Of a stretch of 31,000 nucleotides of DNA, positions 9,756-19,840 are shown in pieces. Source of the DNA: Zygnema cylindricum (taxonomy: Eukaryota; Streptophyta; Zygnematophyceae; Zygnematales; Zygnemataceae); assembly GCA_037447655.1 (NCBI GenBank), contig JBBHKE010000485.1, forward strand, positions 64,001-95,000. Direction: 5' to 3'. How positions within the stretch are numbered: the first letter of the stretch is position 1; the number at the start of each line of letters is the position of its first letter. Below the pieces are notes generated by a model. It was given only the letters and a program-made list of their open reading frames with translations. It did not search any database and was not told the origin of the DNA. The translations under genes were made by a program, and so were the position numbers.

Positions 9756-10361
9756 TTGTTTCCTCTCCTCCCCTCTCCTCCTCTCTCCCTCCCTCCACTT
9801 CTCTCCTCTCCTCTCATCCCCTCCCCTCTCATCTCCTCTCCTCTCTTCCCCTCCACTCCCCTCCCCTCCCATCTTCTCCCTTCCCTCCCCTCCCTTCTCT
9901 AATATACTTCGTTTCTCTCCCCGCCCAATCGTTTGGACTCATTGCCGCCTCTCCCTCTCCCTTGAATCCCTCCCTTTTAAGGTTTTTCTACCCCCTTTTT
10001 AAGTTACTTTTCTAATCCTTAAATTTTTTTGCCCCTCAAATTCCCTTTCCTTTCCGCTCATCCCTCCCTCTCTCTCTCCTTCCTCATCCCTCTCACTCTC
10101 CCCTTGTTTTCTCTCCCATAGCCATTCTTCGCCTCTCTTTGCCTCCCTCCCCCTCACGAACACCATTCCTTCCCATCTCTCCCTCCTCCTTGTACCAGCC
10201 TTCCTTCCTCTCCCTCCTTCCCTCTCTCTCCCTCACCTCAACGTTTCACTTCCCTCCCACCCTCCCTCCCTCTACCTCGCTCTCATCCTTCCTTTCCTAG
10301 AGGGAGAGGGAGAGGGAGGGAGAGGGAGAAGGAGAGGGAGGAGAGAGACAGACAGAGAGAG
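9756..10361. repeat. Long C/T-rich tract with a terminal G/A-rich run
   Basis: From about 9756 to 10298 the plus strand is dominated by CCCTCTCC, CTCTCCTCC and TCCCTCC words with a few AT interruptions. At 10299-10361 it switches to GAGGGAGAGGGAGAGG. The arrangement repeats, on a larger scale, that of 8213-8466: pyrimidine first, then purine. Confidence 0.85.
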
Positions 10362-10595
10362 ATGTATTCAGTCTGTATGACAGTCACAAACACGGCCGCT
10401 GCAGTCTCTAAAGAGCAATGACAGCGATAAGAGCGACAGAGGGAGAAGCGAGGGACAGAGATTGGACAGAGACAAACGTGAATAGCAATAATTCCTTACG
10501 CTTGCCACAAGTTCCCTGCCAGTCCACCTGTTGCCACAGATACTGTGGCGTTGGCTCCAACCTCCCATGAATATCCCGCAGTGTATGAGCAAGCT

Positions 10596-10874
10596 CCTTG
10601 TGGCGACGTGACGTGATGTGACGTGTCCTTGTAGCGACATGACGTGGCGTGTTCTTGTGGCAACGTGACGTGACGTGTCCTTGTAGCGACGTGACGTGAC
10701 GTGTCCTTGTAGCGACGTGACGTGACGTGTCCTTGTACGACGTGACGTGACGCGTCCTTGTACGACATGACGTGACGTGTCCTTGTAGCGACGTGATGTG
10801 ACGTGTCGTTGTAGCGACGTGATGTGACGTGTCCTTGAACAACGTGACGCGACGTGTCCTTGTCGTGACGTGAC
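10596..10874. repeat. 26-bp minisatellite rich in TGACGTG
   Basis: About ten units follow each other. The commonest is CTTGTAGCGACGTGACGTGA followed by CGTGTC (26 bp), with 25- and about 31-bp variants. Two adjacent units near 10678-10729 are identical. Each unit holds two or three ACGTG cores. Because 26 is not a multiple of three and the unit lacks stops on the minus strand, all three minus frames stay open through the array. The resulting Arg/His/Thr/Ser-rich translations are artefacts. Confidence 0.9.
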
Positions 10875-11460
10875 ATTTGGCCTCCGTGGTTTCATGGTCA
10901 CCACATCCAGCAGCTGCACTATCATTATTAATTAACATTACGCATTTTTTGGTTTCTTAAGATCAAATAAAATGTAAGAATCAATTATGTTTACGTTCAT
11001 GGATTATTTCAATTCTGTTTTGGCATCTGCCACGTGCTCCGAGTCACCTGGAAAACCCTAAAACAAAAAAAAATCAACAAATGCAGCTGAGGGTAAACTT
11101 CCATTAGAGGAAAAGTGGGGTTGTTTACTGGATGCCGTACGATTTCGTACAAATTCGTACCATTTTTTTTGTCAGACGAAACATGACGAAACATGTCTAC
11201 TGGATGGCTCCAATATTATAGGCGTAAGTATCGACCGTTGGATTTTTCACTTTTTTAGATTCGCGAAGCAATCGCGCACATCGTCCAGTTTGAAGCATAG
11301 ATGTCCTATGCGCATAAAACGCACGGAGTAAACTAACGAATACTACGTTCCGTGCGCATAAAACAATTTCCAACTTTTAAAATTCGTAGGTAAAATTCGT
11401 ACTTTTTTGTACTTTTCAAATTTAAATATTTAAATATTCAAACCTTAAAAATTGAAACGT
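10875..11460. other. Spacer with short dispersed repeats, no gene
   Basis: It contains CGTAC-rich words at 11147-11162 and 11390-11412, two copies of GTGCGCATAAAAC or ATGCGCATAAAAC (about 11308 and 11352), and a direct repeat built on TACTGGATG (about 11138 and 11199). A CACGTG lies at 11031-11036. No coding region is recognised. Confidence 0.35.
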
Positions 11461-11850
11461 GCAACAAACCAGCGACCAGACTGCCTCGTCGCTAAACCAA
11501 TGACCAAACTGCCTGGTGGCTAGTATACAAGGACTTAGTGGGTTGAGGGTAGAATAGAGCAACTGCTATGGCTGCGATGTTCGGGCAGCGTAGCTGCGAT
11601 GTCAGACTAGCGCTGCATGGCAGCATAACAATGCAACAATAGCAACGCAGCAGCATAGCAACGCTATGCCATAGCGTAGCGTAGCATAGCAACGCAGCAT
11701 GTCCATGGCAGCATAGCAACGCAGCAGGGTGTAATTTGATTTTGTGCATTGCTAGTCTGACTGTAGCACCCCTTGTGAGTTATTTCATCACCCTTTTTAC
11801 ATTGCCGAACCAACGACCATACTGCCTCGATGTTGGTACAACATGGCTTT
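11461..11850. repeat. GCA-rich minisatellite and three dispersed 21-bp repeats
   Basis: At 11560-11735 units of the type GCATAGCAACGCAGC recur in imperfect tandem, several times preceded by CATGGCA. Flanking this are three related 21-mers of the form ACCA(A/G)(C/T)GACCA.ACTGCCT(C/G)G at 11468-11488, 11496-11516 and 11809-11829. Reverse-complement relatives of the GCA unit occur at about 19690-19815, near the 3' end of copia element A, so the two stretches may share a transposon origin. Confidence 0.65.
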
Positions 11851-12028
11851 GTTAAAAAATGTCAACGATAAAAAAAAAACCATGTCCACAATCAAAAATG
11901 ACAAAGTTAACATTCAAGCAAATACAAAACAAACTATGTATTAATCAGTGGGATATGGTTTAATTCTCACATTACAAATATGTCAACTCATTGTAGGGTG
12001 AATATATATATATCTCCCCTATCTCTGT

Positions 12029-13502
12029 TTACTCCAAATCTACGTCAAACATGTCTTCATCAAACTCCTCTTCCCCTACCTCCCCTTCTTCTTCCTCCCA
12101 TGCTACCATTTCCTCTTCATAATTAACATCCCTGGTTTTCTGTAATAATCTGAGATTGCTAAAAACCCAAACCAAATCATTGGCTCTTTTAGCTGTCAAC
12201 CGGTTCGTTTTCTTAGAGTGAATATGGTCATAAGTTGACCAATTCCTCTCACATGAGCTGGCAACCGTGCACTGAGCAAGGATCCTAATTGCAACTTTTT
12301 GTAAGATAGGGGTGAGAGCCCCGAACTGCTGCCACCACTTCCACCTTGGCATCTGCTTAGCACAAGTCCTTGTCACCTCCCTCCCAAATATGCCCTCAAA
12401 ACCTTTAAACTTAGACAACTCAGAGTAGGCCGCAGCCTGGTCCGCCACATCAGGTAACATCTTATCAAGCATTATTTAAAAACCTTCCATTATTTTCACA
12501 TTTGAAAGTTGACCATACTCGTCACTTTGGTACTCGAGATCGAGTACAAAGCCAGCAGCATATATAGGACTATGTGCCATCTCCCATCTGGCGATGAAAG
12601 ACACCTTCAACTCCTCTAGAATCTACAAGCCTTCGTAATTTCGCGCTCCTCCATTGTTGGATAACTTCACTAAGAACTCCCCAATAGTGTAAAAACCATG
12701 ATAAACCTTCCCCACATTTGGGCTCCCTTTGTCGCACTCCCTTATCAGCCGCACCACAGGCTCTGAAACTGTCACAGCCTCAGTCACTCTCGTCCAAAAC
12801 TCCAGGTTCAGGATAAAGCCTTTAATCTTCGCACCCTCTAACTTGTATGTAGACTTCAATAACCACTGTTTGTAAGCATCGTCAAACATCAAGATCTCTA
12901 AGCTATCTTTCACCTATAAAAACCTCCTGTAACTTGATAAAATTTGTAGCAAACCTGGTCTCTCCAGGCTTCAAAAGCCTAAGTTTGGAGAGTATATGGA
13001 ACAAGGCTGCAGCCATGTGATGATTCATCATAAATTTTAACACCTCCTCCGCCTCTCGGACAGGTGTTGAAATAAATGATAACTTGCCCCAATCCTCCAA
13101 CATTAGGTCCAATACGTGGGAAGCCCATGGCTTCCACCTGATGGAAGGATACTTTTCCACGAGCATCGTGGCGGCAACCTTGTTTATAGGAGCAGAATCT
13201 GTCACAACTTGTACCACCTGCTTGACTCCCACCGCAAGAACTCGTCTCTCTAACACCTCACAAATGTATTCACCATCCTTGATTTCCCCTCGAGTGCCTT
13301 CCGCCTTGGAGGTGACAGCTAGAACGTTCAAGAGAGGGGTATCATCAACGCTCGTCCAACCGTCTAATGTGATGGAGGCAGCGGTCATTTTTATGGTCTC
13401 GTAGTAGCTTGCCAAATCGCTAGTGGTCGTTGCTTTCGTCTCAGACAACAAGTGGTTACTCATGGTATTCTTGTGAGGTAAATTGTAAGACGACCCTATA
13501 TC
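12029..13502 (-). pseudogene. hAT transposase pseudogene (DUF659 and hAT dimerisation domain), 5' truncated
   Basis: Read on the minus strand from 13502, an open frame starts DIGSSYNLPHKNTM without its own ATG and continues through a DUF659-type region: LDGWTSVDDTPLLNVLAV, VVTDSAPINK, then WKPWASHVLDLMLEDWGK. A one-base frameshift at about 12912 is followed by VKDSLEILMFDDAYKQWL and VRLIRECDKG. In-frame stops lie at 12625-12623 and 12478-12476, with ARWEMAHSPIYAAGFVLD between them. The C-terminal dimerisation domain is clear (VASSCERNWSTYDHIHSKK), followed by an acidic tail. The N-terminal BED zinc-finger part is absent: homology stops where the copia LTR starts at 13503. The sequence is non-functional and predates the copia insertion. 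Confidence 0.88.
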
Positions 13503-14343
13503 TGTTATTTTTGGAAAGCTTACAATCTCAGCAAATTAGTAGGACGGTGGAAATATAGATCCATAGGGACACGCGTCGTCGTTTGAAACACAGTGCAGGT
13601 TTGGGAATAGTACCGACACCAGCATGTTCGTGTCACACATAGTGGAACAACGCAGCTGCGACGTAGACGGGACAAGCGCAGCTGCGGTTATCTTTGAAAC
13701 GATCTGTACGGACAACACAACTGCAACGCAACAAGACAAACGCAACTGCGGTTTCTTTGGTACAGGACAATGCAGGTGCGACGCAACGAGACAAAACGCA
13801 GCTGCAGTTAATTTGGTATAGGACAACGCAGTTGCGACGAAGCTAAAAATATTTGAATACGATGGAGAATTTAACTACACAGCTTCGGTTAATATGAATC
13901 AAGTCAACGGACGAGATTCATAAGAGGATAAACAAGTGACTCCCTGACAGGTGCTTTGCAATTGTCGGATGAACGTATCTAGACAAGTGTCACTAAGCCG
14001 GCGACAAGCATTTGAACAAATCACCTGTATAGGATTCTCAGTAAAATATTGATTGTACAGTGATAGATTAGTTTTAGCATGATTAGGAGCACTTGACTTT
14101 AGTGGAAGTTTAGTTCTTTGGACGTATCTCTTAGGGACACTTGTATCAGCGGTACAGCACTATAAAGTAGGACAGCTGAGTGTAGAGTATAAAAATTATG
14201 ACGTAGAACATTTTATGTATCCAGATTTCCAAACTGTGTAATATGCAGACTGTTTTTGGGAAGCTTTTGAGTTACCTATCTTGGTGTATGCTAGATCAAT
14301 TGAGTTAAAACTTAGGGAGTTCTTAGTTTTGTTATACTCTATA
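13503..14343 (+). repeat. 5' LTR of copia element A
   Basis: It aligns with 19841 to about 20668. Shared landmarks are CTCAGCAAATT near the start, the CAGCTG-rich tandem repeat, TGATTGTACAGTGATA, and TTTGGACGTATCT. A TATAAA at 14163-14168 could be the promoter box. The equivalent place in the second LTR reads TATGTA. The 3' border is approximate. Confidence 0.8.
13647..13844. repeat. CAGCTG-bearing tandem repeat inside the LTR
   Basis: Units lie at 13647-13711, 13712-13766, 13767-13822 and a partial one at 13823-13844. Each starts ACAA(C/T)(G/A)CA(G/A).TGC(G/A)ACG, has a second AACGCA(G/A)CTGC in its middle, and ends with GGTA.AGG or similar. The same organisation survives, more degraded, at about 19960-20170 in the second LTR, so it was part of the ancestral LTR. 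Confidence 0.7.
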
Positions 14344-14346
14344 CTG

Positions 14347-14358
14347 TGGTATAGTTTG
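14347..14358 (+). other. Possible primer binding site of element A
   Basis: TGGTATAGTTTG matches the first six bases of the initiator-Met tRNA site used by plant copia elements (TGGTATCAGAGC). The rest has diverged. The equivalent position after the second LTR is TGGTATTATATG at 20672. Confidence 0.4.
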
Positions 14359-14435
14359 TGTAAGTTTTGGATCTTTGTGACAAAATTGGTGTTGTTCCTA
14401 AAACAGTTGTTTGATAAGATTCTTGATAAGCTTCT

Positions 14436-15205
14436 ATGAGTGAGAATATGTCTACTTCCACTACTTTTGTTGATGCTCCACATGCTCTTGTGGTCGTAGA
14501 ATAACAAGTTATGGGTCTCTCATCAAGAATTCCTATCTTCTCGGGGGAAAAATACGCTTATTGGGCGGATATGGTGGAGACACACTTCGAAAATGTTAAT
14601 ATTTTGGATATTTTGGATGGTTCACTGGCATAAACCAATTCGTCTTGGTCAAAGAAAAATTCGCAGGCTCGGTCGATTTTGAAGTTTTGTATCTCATAAG
14701 AATTGGCCATGTCACGGATAAAAATGAAAAAGGCGATTGATATGTGAAAATCTCTCAAAGATGATTTTGAAAAGGCTAATGTTTAGGGAGAACTCTTTTT
14801 GGCTGGAAGAATTTGGGACCACAAATACATGAGTGGCACAATGGCAGAATATTGTAACAAATTTCGAATACTAATAGATTCTCATGCTTGTGCAGGAGGA
14901 TCTTTTTTTCAGTTTTAGCAGGTTGCTTTGCTAATGAGAGGTCTTCCTTCTACTATGAAAGCAGCGTCTGATGGGCTGAAACAGAATGATAAAGCTAGTT
15001 GGACACTATAATTAGCTATTAATTTGATATTTGAAGAGGAAGTGTTGAAATTTATGTATTTTCTAGGTTTGTATTGGAAAAATAAATAGAGTGTTGAAAA
15101 AAAGGTAATTAATAGTTCACTTCTATATTTTAGTTAGAATGTAAAGAGAAAGAGAGGATCACATGCAGGCCATGGCTGTTGCGTCATTTAGAAAGAGGCA
15201 GAATA
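14436..15205 (+). pseudogene. Copia gag remnant of element A
   Basis: Starting at ATG 14436, the frame gives MSENMSTSTTFVDAPHALVV, then a stop, then the typical gag opening FSGEKYAYWADMVETHFE. Further on are MAEYCNKFRILIDSHA and MRGLPSTMKAASDGLKQ, equivalent to the UBN2/gag region of copia polyproteins. At least five in-frame stops are present. Recognisable gag ends near MQAMAVASFRKRQNK (about 15162-15205), where foreign sequence begins. Confidence 0.8.
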
Positions 15206-16190
15206 AATTAGAAGGTATTTTACTAGTTTTAGCAAAATACTACCTCTGGTCGAATTTGAACAGGGGTTTGCAGAATACTATGTAGACGCACGCCTTATCC
15301 ATTAAGGCACTAAGAAAACGATACACATGAAATGCTTCACACATATTTATCTATTGATTTAAAGGATTAATTCGCATCAGACTAACGAAAACGCGCATTA
15401 ATCAATTCATGCATGGAGGCAAATCGAAGCCGTATAAATACAATTGATCGGACGGCCACCATTACAGCCGCCAGCCACAATAAGCTTTCGGCGGCCTTTG
15501 ATGATAGCGTCACGCGGTGCCACGTGGCGCCACATTATTTGATACCGGAAAAGATGGGAAGAGGAACCATGGCTCCCTATTTTGCAGATGTCACCTTGTA
15601 CACCATGTCGTACAATGGTCGTACAAAAAGTACAACGCTTATCGTACCTTCTTGTAATATACAGTGTTCCTATTGGACTAGGGTTTAGTAGTAGGTAGTC
15701 GTGAGTAGGCAGACCAAGACTTAGTGATATTTAGGTACCTCTCTCCAAGAGAGTTTGTAACTATAAAGGTCATCTTTGACCAGCCATAATTTAATGCTCA
15801 GGGTAGCAAATTCAGTGATTCTTTTTGCTGTGGACTCACGGGAGTCAAGCCTACACACGGGTGTAGTCGGTCATAGTTTTTTTTTGCCAGGGTGGTTGCA
15901 TTTCAAAGTGAGTGAATGTGTCCAGAACTCATATTCTAACTTTGCATTCTGTGGTGGAACTGAGTACAAAAAAAAGTCTTATTTCACAGGGTGAAGCTAT
16001 AATGGGGTTCTGATTGTCAAGGGGTCAATCATTTTGGGTTTACATTAAGTAAGAGTCGGCACTATCTAGATTAGCTTCTTTTGGATTTTCGATTTTTGTG
16101 GGCGATGTGTAGAGTTTCAGAAAGCAGATTCTAAAATTCTTAATGGTTAAAAACAAGTAGAGGTATTTAGCACAGAATTTGACAAAAAAG
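15206..16190. mobile_element. Unidentified insertion inside element A gag
   Basis: Gag similarity stops near 15205 and resumes at about 16200 with a Gln/Asn-rich stretch before the zinc knuckle, so about 1 kb has been inserted. It opens with the inverted pair GTATTTT/AAAATAC, contains a tRNA-like segment, a GCCACGTGGCGCC G-box (about 15530) and CGTAC-rich sequence near 15610-15650. The stretch about 15665-15750 resembles about 23100-23165 (TAGTAGTAG, GACTTAGTGAT), so the two may be LTR fragments of one family. Borders and target duplication were not resolved. Confidence 0.5.
15240..15312 (-). tRNA. tRNA-Arg-like sequence, probable pseudogene or SINE head
   Basis: On the minus strand the 73-base segment has a perfect D-arm of plant tRNA-Arg type, GCCTTAATGGATAAGGC, which overlaps the pol III A box. 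At the right distance it has GTTCAAATTC, one change from a consensus B box. The T stem and acceptor stem do not pair properly, so it is not a functional tRNA. It is either a decayed tRNA gene or the head of a tRNA-derived SINE. Confidence 0.55.
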
Positions 16191-16745
16191 CTCAAAGTAA
16201 TTAGCAGAGAAATCAGTTTAATCAGAACCAAATCAGTTTAGGCAGTTTAATCAAAGAGAAAATAGACAAACTTTTAATGCTTGTTTTTATTGTAATGAAA
16301 AAGGTCATGGATATAAATTCAGTCCTAAGCTTAAGAAAGCTAATGAAACAGGTCTGTACAGGTCTGGATGGCAACAGAGTCAATTTCATCAAGGCTTCAC
16401 GGGATCTTCACAACGAGGAAATGCACTATTCTACGCGTCTTCATCTCATCAAGACGAGTCTCTTTCACTCTCTGACAAGGAGAATGATGATCTATTTGTT
16501 ATGGCAACAGCAATGGAGGGCGCAAAAGACAATGGATGGATAATAGACACGGGAGCGTCGGCCCACATGTGTTGGAACAAGGTAGTTTTCAAAAATTTGA
16601 AATCAACACCGGAGAAAAATATCTACTATGTATGTGGAATGGGTGTGCATACATGAGTTGAAGATGATGTCTCCTTGCTAGTTGATGTAGAAGGCAAGGC
16701 ATTTGAGACAACCCTTCATAATGTTCTCTATGTACCAGATTTTTA
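16190..16745 (+). pseudogene. Copia zinc knuckle and aspartic protease remnant of element A
   Basis: After a Gln/Asn/Phe-rich linker the frame gives CFYCNEKGHGYKFS (from 16282), a CCHC knuckle whose last Cys is Ser. About 85 residues later comes WIIDTGASAHM, the active-site Asp motif of copia proteases (DTGAS at 16546-16560). Then LHNVLYVPDF leads into the GAG-pre-integrase region. In-frame stops at about 16654 and 16744 break it. Confidence 0.85.
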
Positions 16746-16751
16746 GAAAAT

Positions 16752-17870
16752 GTGTTTTCAACTTCTTTGGTAGAAAGTAAAGGGTTTGAGGTTAATCTGA
16801 AACATGGCCGAAAAGTTGTTAGCAAAAAACGAAAAATTGCAGTTACGAGAACTAGAGATGCGAGCAAAATGTATCTATTGGATATGCCCGATAATAAAGA
16901 AAATGATGTTTTGCATTCCGGTGCATTACCCTTATATGAGCTGTGGCATAAAAAATTAGGTCATGTAAACTATGAGAGTATAAAAAAGATGATCAATGCT
17001 GGTAAAATAGAACGAGTCACAATGTCAAATCAGTCACAAAAAACATGTGATGGCTGTGCATTAGGAAAAATACACAGATTACCATTTCCTCAAGAGTCTG
17101 GACATATATCTACCAAACTTTTGCAACTCATTCATTCTAATGTTTTAGGCCCTACAAAGGTACCATTTTTCGGGGGATGAAATATATGGTTACGTTTAGA
17201 GATAATTTTTGATTTTCACTAAAGTGTACTTCATGAAGGCCAAGAGTGAAGTCTTCACTCATTTTCAACATTACAATGCGTGGGCCGAGAAACTACACGG
17301 TTTACCAATCTAGGAGCTGAAATCGGACAGTGGAGGGGAATTTACGTCAAAAGATTTTGAAAACATTTTATTGAAAGAAGGTAAAAGTCACAAACTAATT
17401 GTTCCGTACTCTCGAGAACAAAAAGGGGTCTCTAAAAGACTAAATAGGACTATCAGAGAAAGCTCTAAGTCCATGCTTACGGATAAGTACGTGGATCCGA
17501 AATTCTAGGTTGAAGCATTAAATTGTGCATTTTATATCAGAAATGGGATAGGTTCAAGATCGATAGAAACCACTCCTTACAAGACCTGGACCGGTAGAAA
17601 ACCGGATGTCAGTCTTTTCAAAGTCTTTGGAAAAAAATGCTTTATTTTGGACAACTCTAATGATAAATGGAAAATGGAACCTAAGGGATAGGCGGGCATT
17701 CTGTTAGCATATGATGATCACTCTAAAGGTTATAGAGTCTTTGTCTTTTAGAGGAAAAAAATTATTATAGCAAGGAACATCATTGCCAAAGATGAGCTAG
17801 ACTCGATAGACTTATTTAAAATTACAGAGCCGCAGAAGCAGCAAAAAAATACAAGAATATGTCATTTTAG
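16752..17870 (+). pseudogene. Copia GAG-pre-integrase and integrase remnant of element A
   Basis: LYELWHKKLGHVNYESIKKM and CDGCALGK mark the zinc-binding pre-integrase domain. The integrase core opens LIHSNVLGP, in which the first catalytic Asp has become Asn (17139-17141). After a stop and a frame change the core continues with LKSDSGGEFTS (second Asp kept) and GVSKRLNRTI, where the third catalytic residue, Glu, is Lys. Later pieces are EALNCAFYIRN and KVFGKKCFILDN. At least five stops are present. Confidence 0.85.
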
Positions 17871-18179
17871 ATAGTGTCCATAATATTGTCCCATATATGA
17901 AAATTTACAAGTACTAACACATGAGTTTGAAAGTAATCCGGTTCCCCAACAAATACATTTCGAAGCAGAGCCAGAGCAGTCACTACCTACAAATCGGAAC
18001 AAGCGCAACATGCCCAACGCACGAGATCTGACAATTTCAGCCTCAAAATTTCCAGGAGAAAGAAGATCCAAGTGAAGTCTCACTTTGCCTACTAGGCAGC
18101 CTCAGGGGAGCCTCTTACCATCCGGGAAGCCTTCTCATCACCAGAGCAAAATCACAATATCAAGGCGGCAAACAATGAA

Positions 18180-18875
18180 ATGAAGTCGATTATAGATGCT
18201 CAAACTTGGGAGCTTGTGGACCTTCTTCCTAAGCGAAAAGCGATCGGCCACAAATGGGTATTCAAGGTGAAGTTAAATCTAGATAAACCATTGAACGGTA
18301 TAAGGCTAGACTTGTGGCAAAGGGATATAATCAAATGGAAGGAATTGATTTTGAAGAAGCTTTTTCCCTTGTTGTAAGATTTTCGACAGTTAGGATTTTG
18401 CTATCTCTAGCTGCTATAGAAGACATGGAAGTACATCACATGGATGTAAAGACGACATTTTTGCATGGGGAACAAGAGGAGACTATTTACATGCAGCAGC
18501 CTGAAATGTATGCAAAACCAGGGAAAAAACACTCAGTATGCAAACTATTAAAATCTTTGTACGGCCTAAAACAAGACCTTAGGCAATGGAATCTAAAGCT
18601 TGATGAATTATTAATAAGCCTGGAATTTAAAAGGATAAGTTTTGATCACTCCGTCTATGTTTTACAAGGTGAAGATAGAATAGTGTACATAACGGTGTGT
18701 GTAGATGATTTACTATTAATTGGCAAATCAATGGCTAAAATTATTAAAGTTAAAACTGCTTTAAACTCACGGTTCGAGATGAAACCTCAGTGGGGCAAAA
18801 CATATTTTGGTTATCTAGGTAAAGAGGGACAGGAAAAAAAAAATAATGAAATCGACTCAAAAGAAGGCTATTGGT
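18180..18875 (+). pseudogene. Copia reverse transcriptase remnant of element A
   Basis: RVT_2 landmarks appear in order: WELVDLLPKRKAIGHKWVFK, a frameshift at about 18300, MAKGYNQMEGIDFEEAFS, MDVKTTFLHGEQEE, LKSLYGLKQDLRQWN, and the catalytic box as VCVDDLLLIG (VDD at 18701-18709). The usual Tyr of YVDD is Cys. The frame is lost again near 18877. Confidence 0.88.
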
Positions 18876-19600
18876 AACATGTTAGATGAATATGGAATAC
18901 GAGGGGCAAAATGATGTGTAACACCAATGGAGTTTCGACATAAGTTAGAGGGGAAAAAATAGAACCGGGTGATATTGTCAGTGAAACTTTTGAGTCAGGG
19001 GAGGATAATCTTTTGACACTAATACCTTACAGACAAATAATGGGAAGTTTAATATATTTCATGAACTGTACCCATCCAGATATTGCTACAGCAGTTGGGG
19101 TACTAACCAAAAGTTTAGAGAATCCGAGGAAATTTGACCGTGATGCAGCAAGAAGAGTTTTAAGATACTTTGTAGGAATCAAAGACCTCAAACTCACACT
19201 AGGCAGAGGAAAAGTGACGCTGCAAACATGGAGTGATGCAAGTTATGGCGACATGCCAAGCCGAAAATCCACCAAGGGATTTTTTCTACAAATTGGGAAC
19301 GGGACATGGTGTTGGAGCAGCAAACTTCAAAAGGTCAGGGCACAATGGACAATGGAGTCAAAATCTATGGTAGCGAGCTCAGCCCTCAAATAACTCTTAT
19401 GGGTGAAATCCATGTCGCAAGAATTAGGACACATGCAGGTTCGTCGACTAGTGATCTGGTGTGACAACCAGGCTGCCATTGCCATTGTTTCTAACCCCAG
19501 TCACCACTTCAAAAGCAAGCATATTAATGTAAGATTACAATATGTAAGAGAAAAAGTGTTCTTATGGTGATAATATTATGTTTTTTGCCATATGCTAAAA
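18876..19600 (+). pseudogene. Copia RNase H remnant of element A
   Basis: IPYRQIMGSLIYFMNCTHPD and AARRVLRYFVGIKDL connect the RT to the RNase H. QTWSDASYGDMPSRKSTKG, WTMESKSMVASSALK and then, after a stop at 19390, WCDNQAAI and KSKHINVRLQYVRE give the RNase H core. The acidic residues of WSDA, MES and CDN are still visible. Confidence 0.85.
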
Positions 19601-19825
19601 TGATGGCAGATATGCTCACTAAAGCTCTTCTTGCTTTGAAGTTGAACTATTGAGGGATGTAGTAGGATTAAGTGAATAGATGAGTTACTGCATTGCTATA
19701 CTGCCATGCTACGCTAGTCTAATAACAGGGATGTAGTGGGACAAGGTGACTTCCTAAATTGCTACGTTTATGTGCTGCGATGCTTCGCTTGTTCGACATC
19801 GTAGCTACGCTGGCATACTGAGTCT

Positions 19826-19840
19826 AAAGCTTTAGGGGAG
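19826..19840 (+). other. Polypurine tract of element A
   Basis: AAAGCTTTAGGGGAG lies directly before the TGTT start of the second LTR. The same 15-mer occurs at 22573-22587, directly before another TGTT. Confidence 0.8.

Noticed and set aside
10596-10874. CRISPR-like array
   Set aside because: Units are contiguous with no unique spacers, and the sequence context is plant nuclear DNA.
10368-10938. Three overlapping long minus-strand frames rich in Arg, His, Thr and Ser
   Set aside because: They read through the 26-bp minisatellite in all three frames. The open frames come from the stop-free repeat unit, not from selection for a protein.
15413-15688. A 91-codon plus-strand frame in the gag insertion
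   Set aside because: It crosses promoter-like and CGTAC-rich repeat sequence, has no family features and lies in a transposon insertion.
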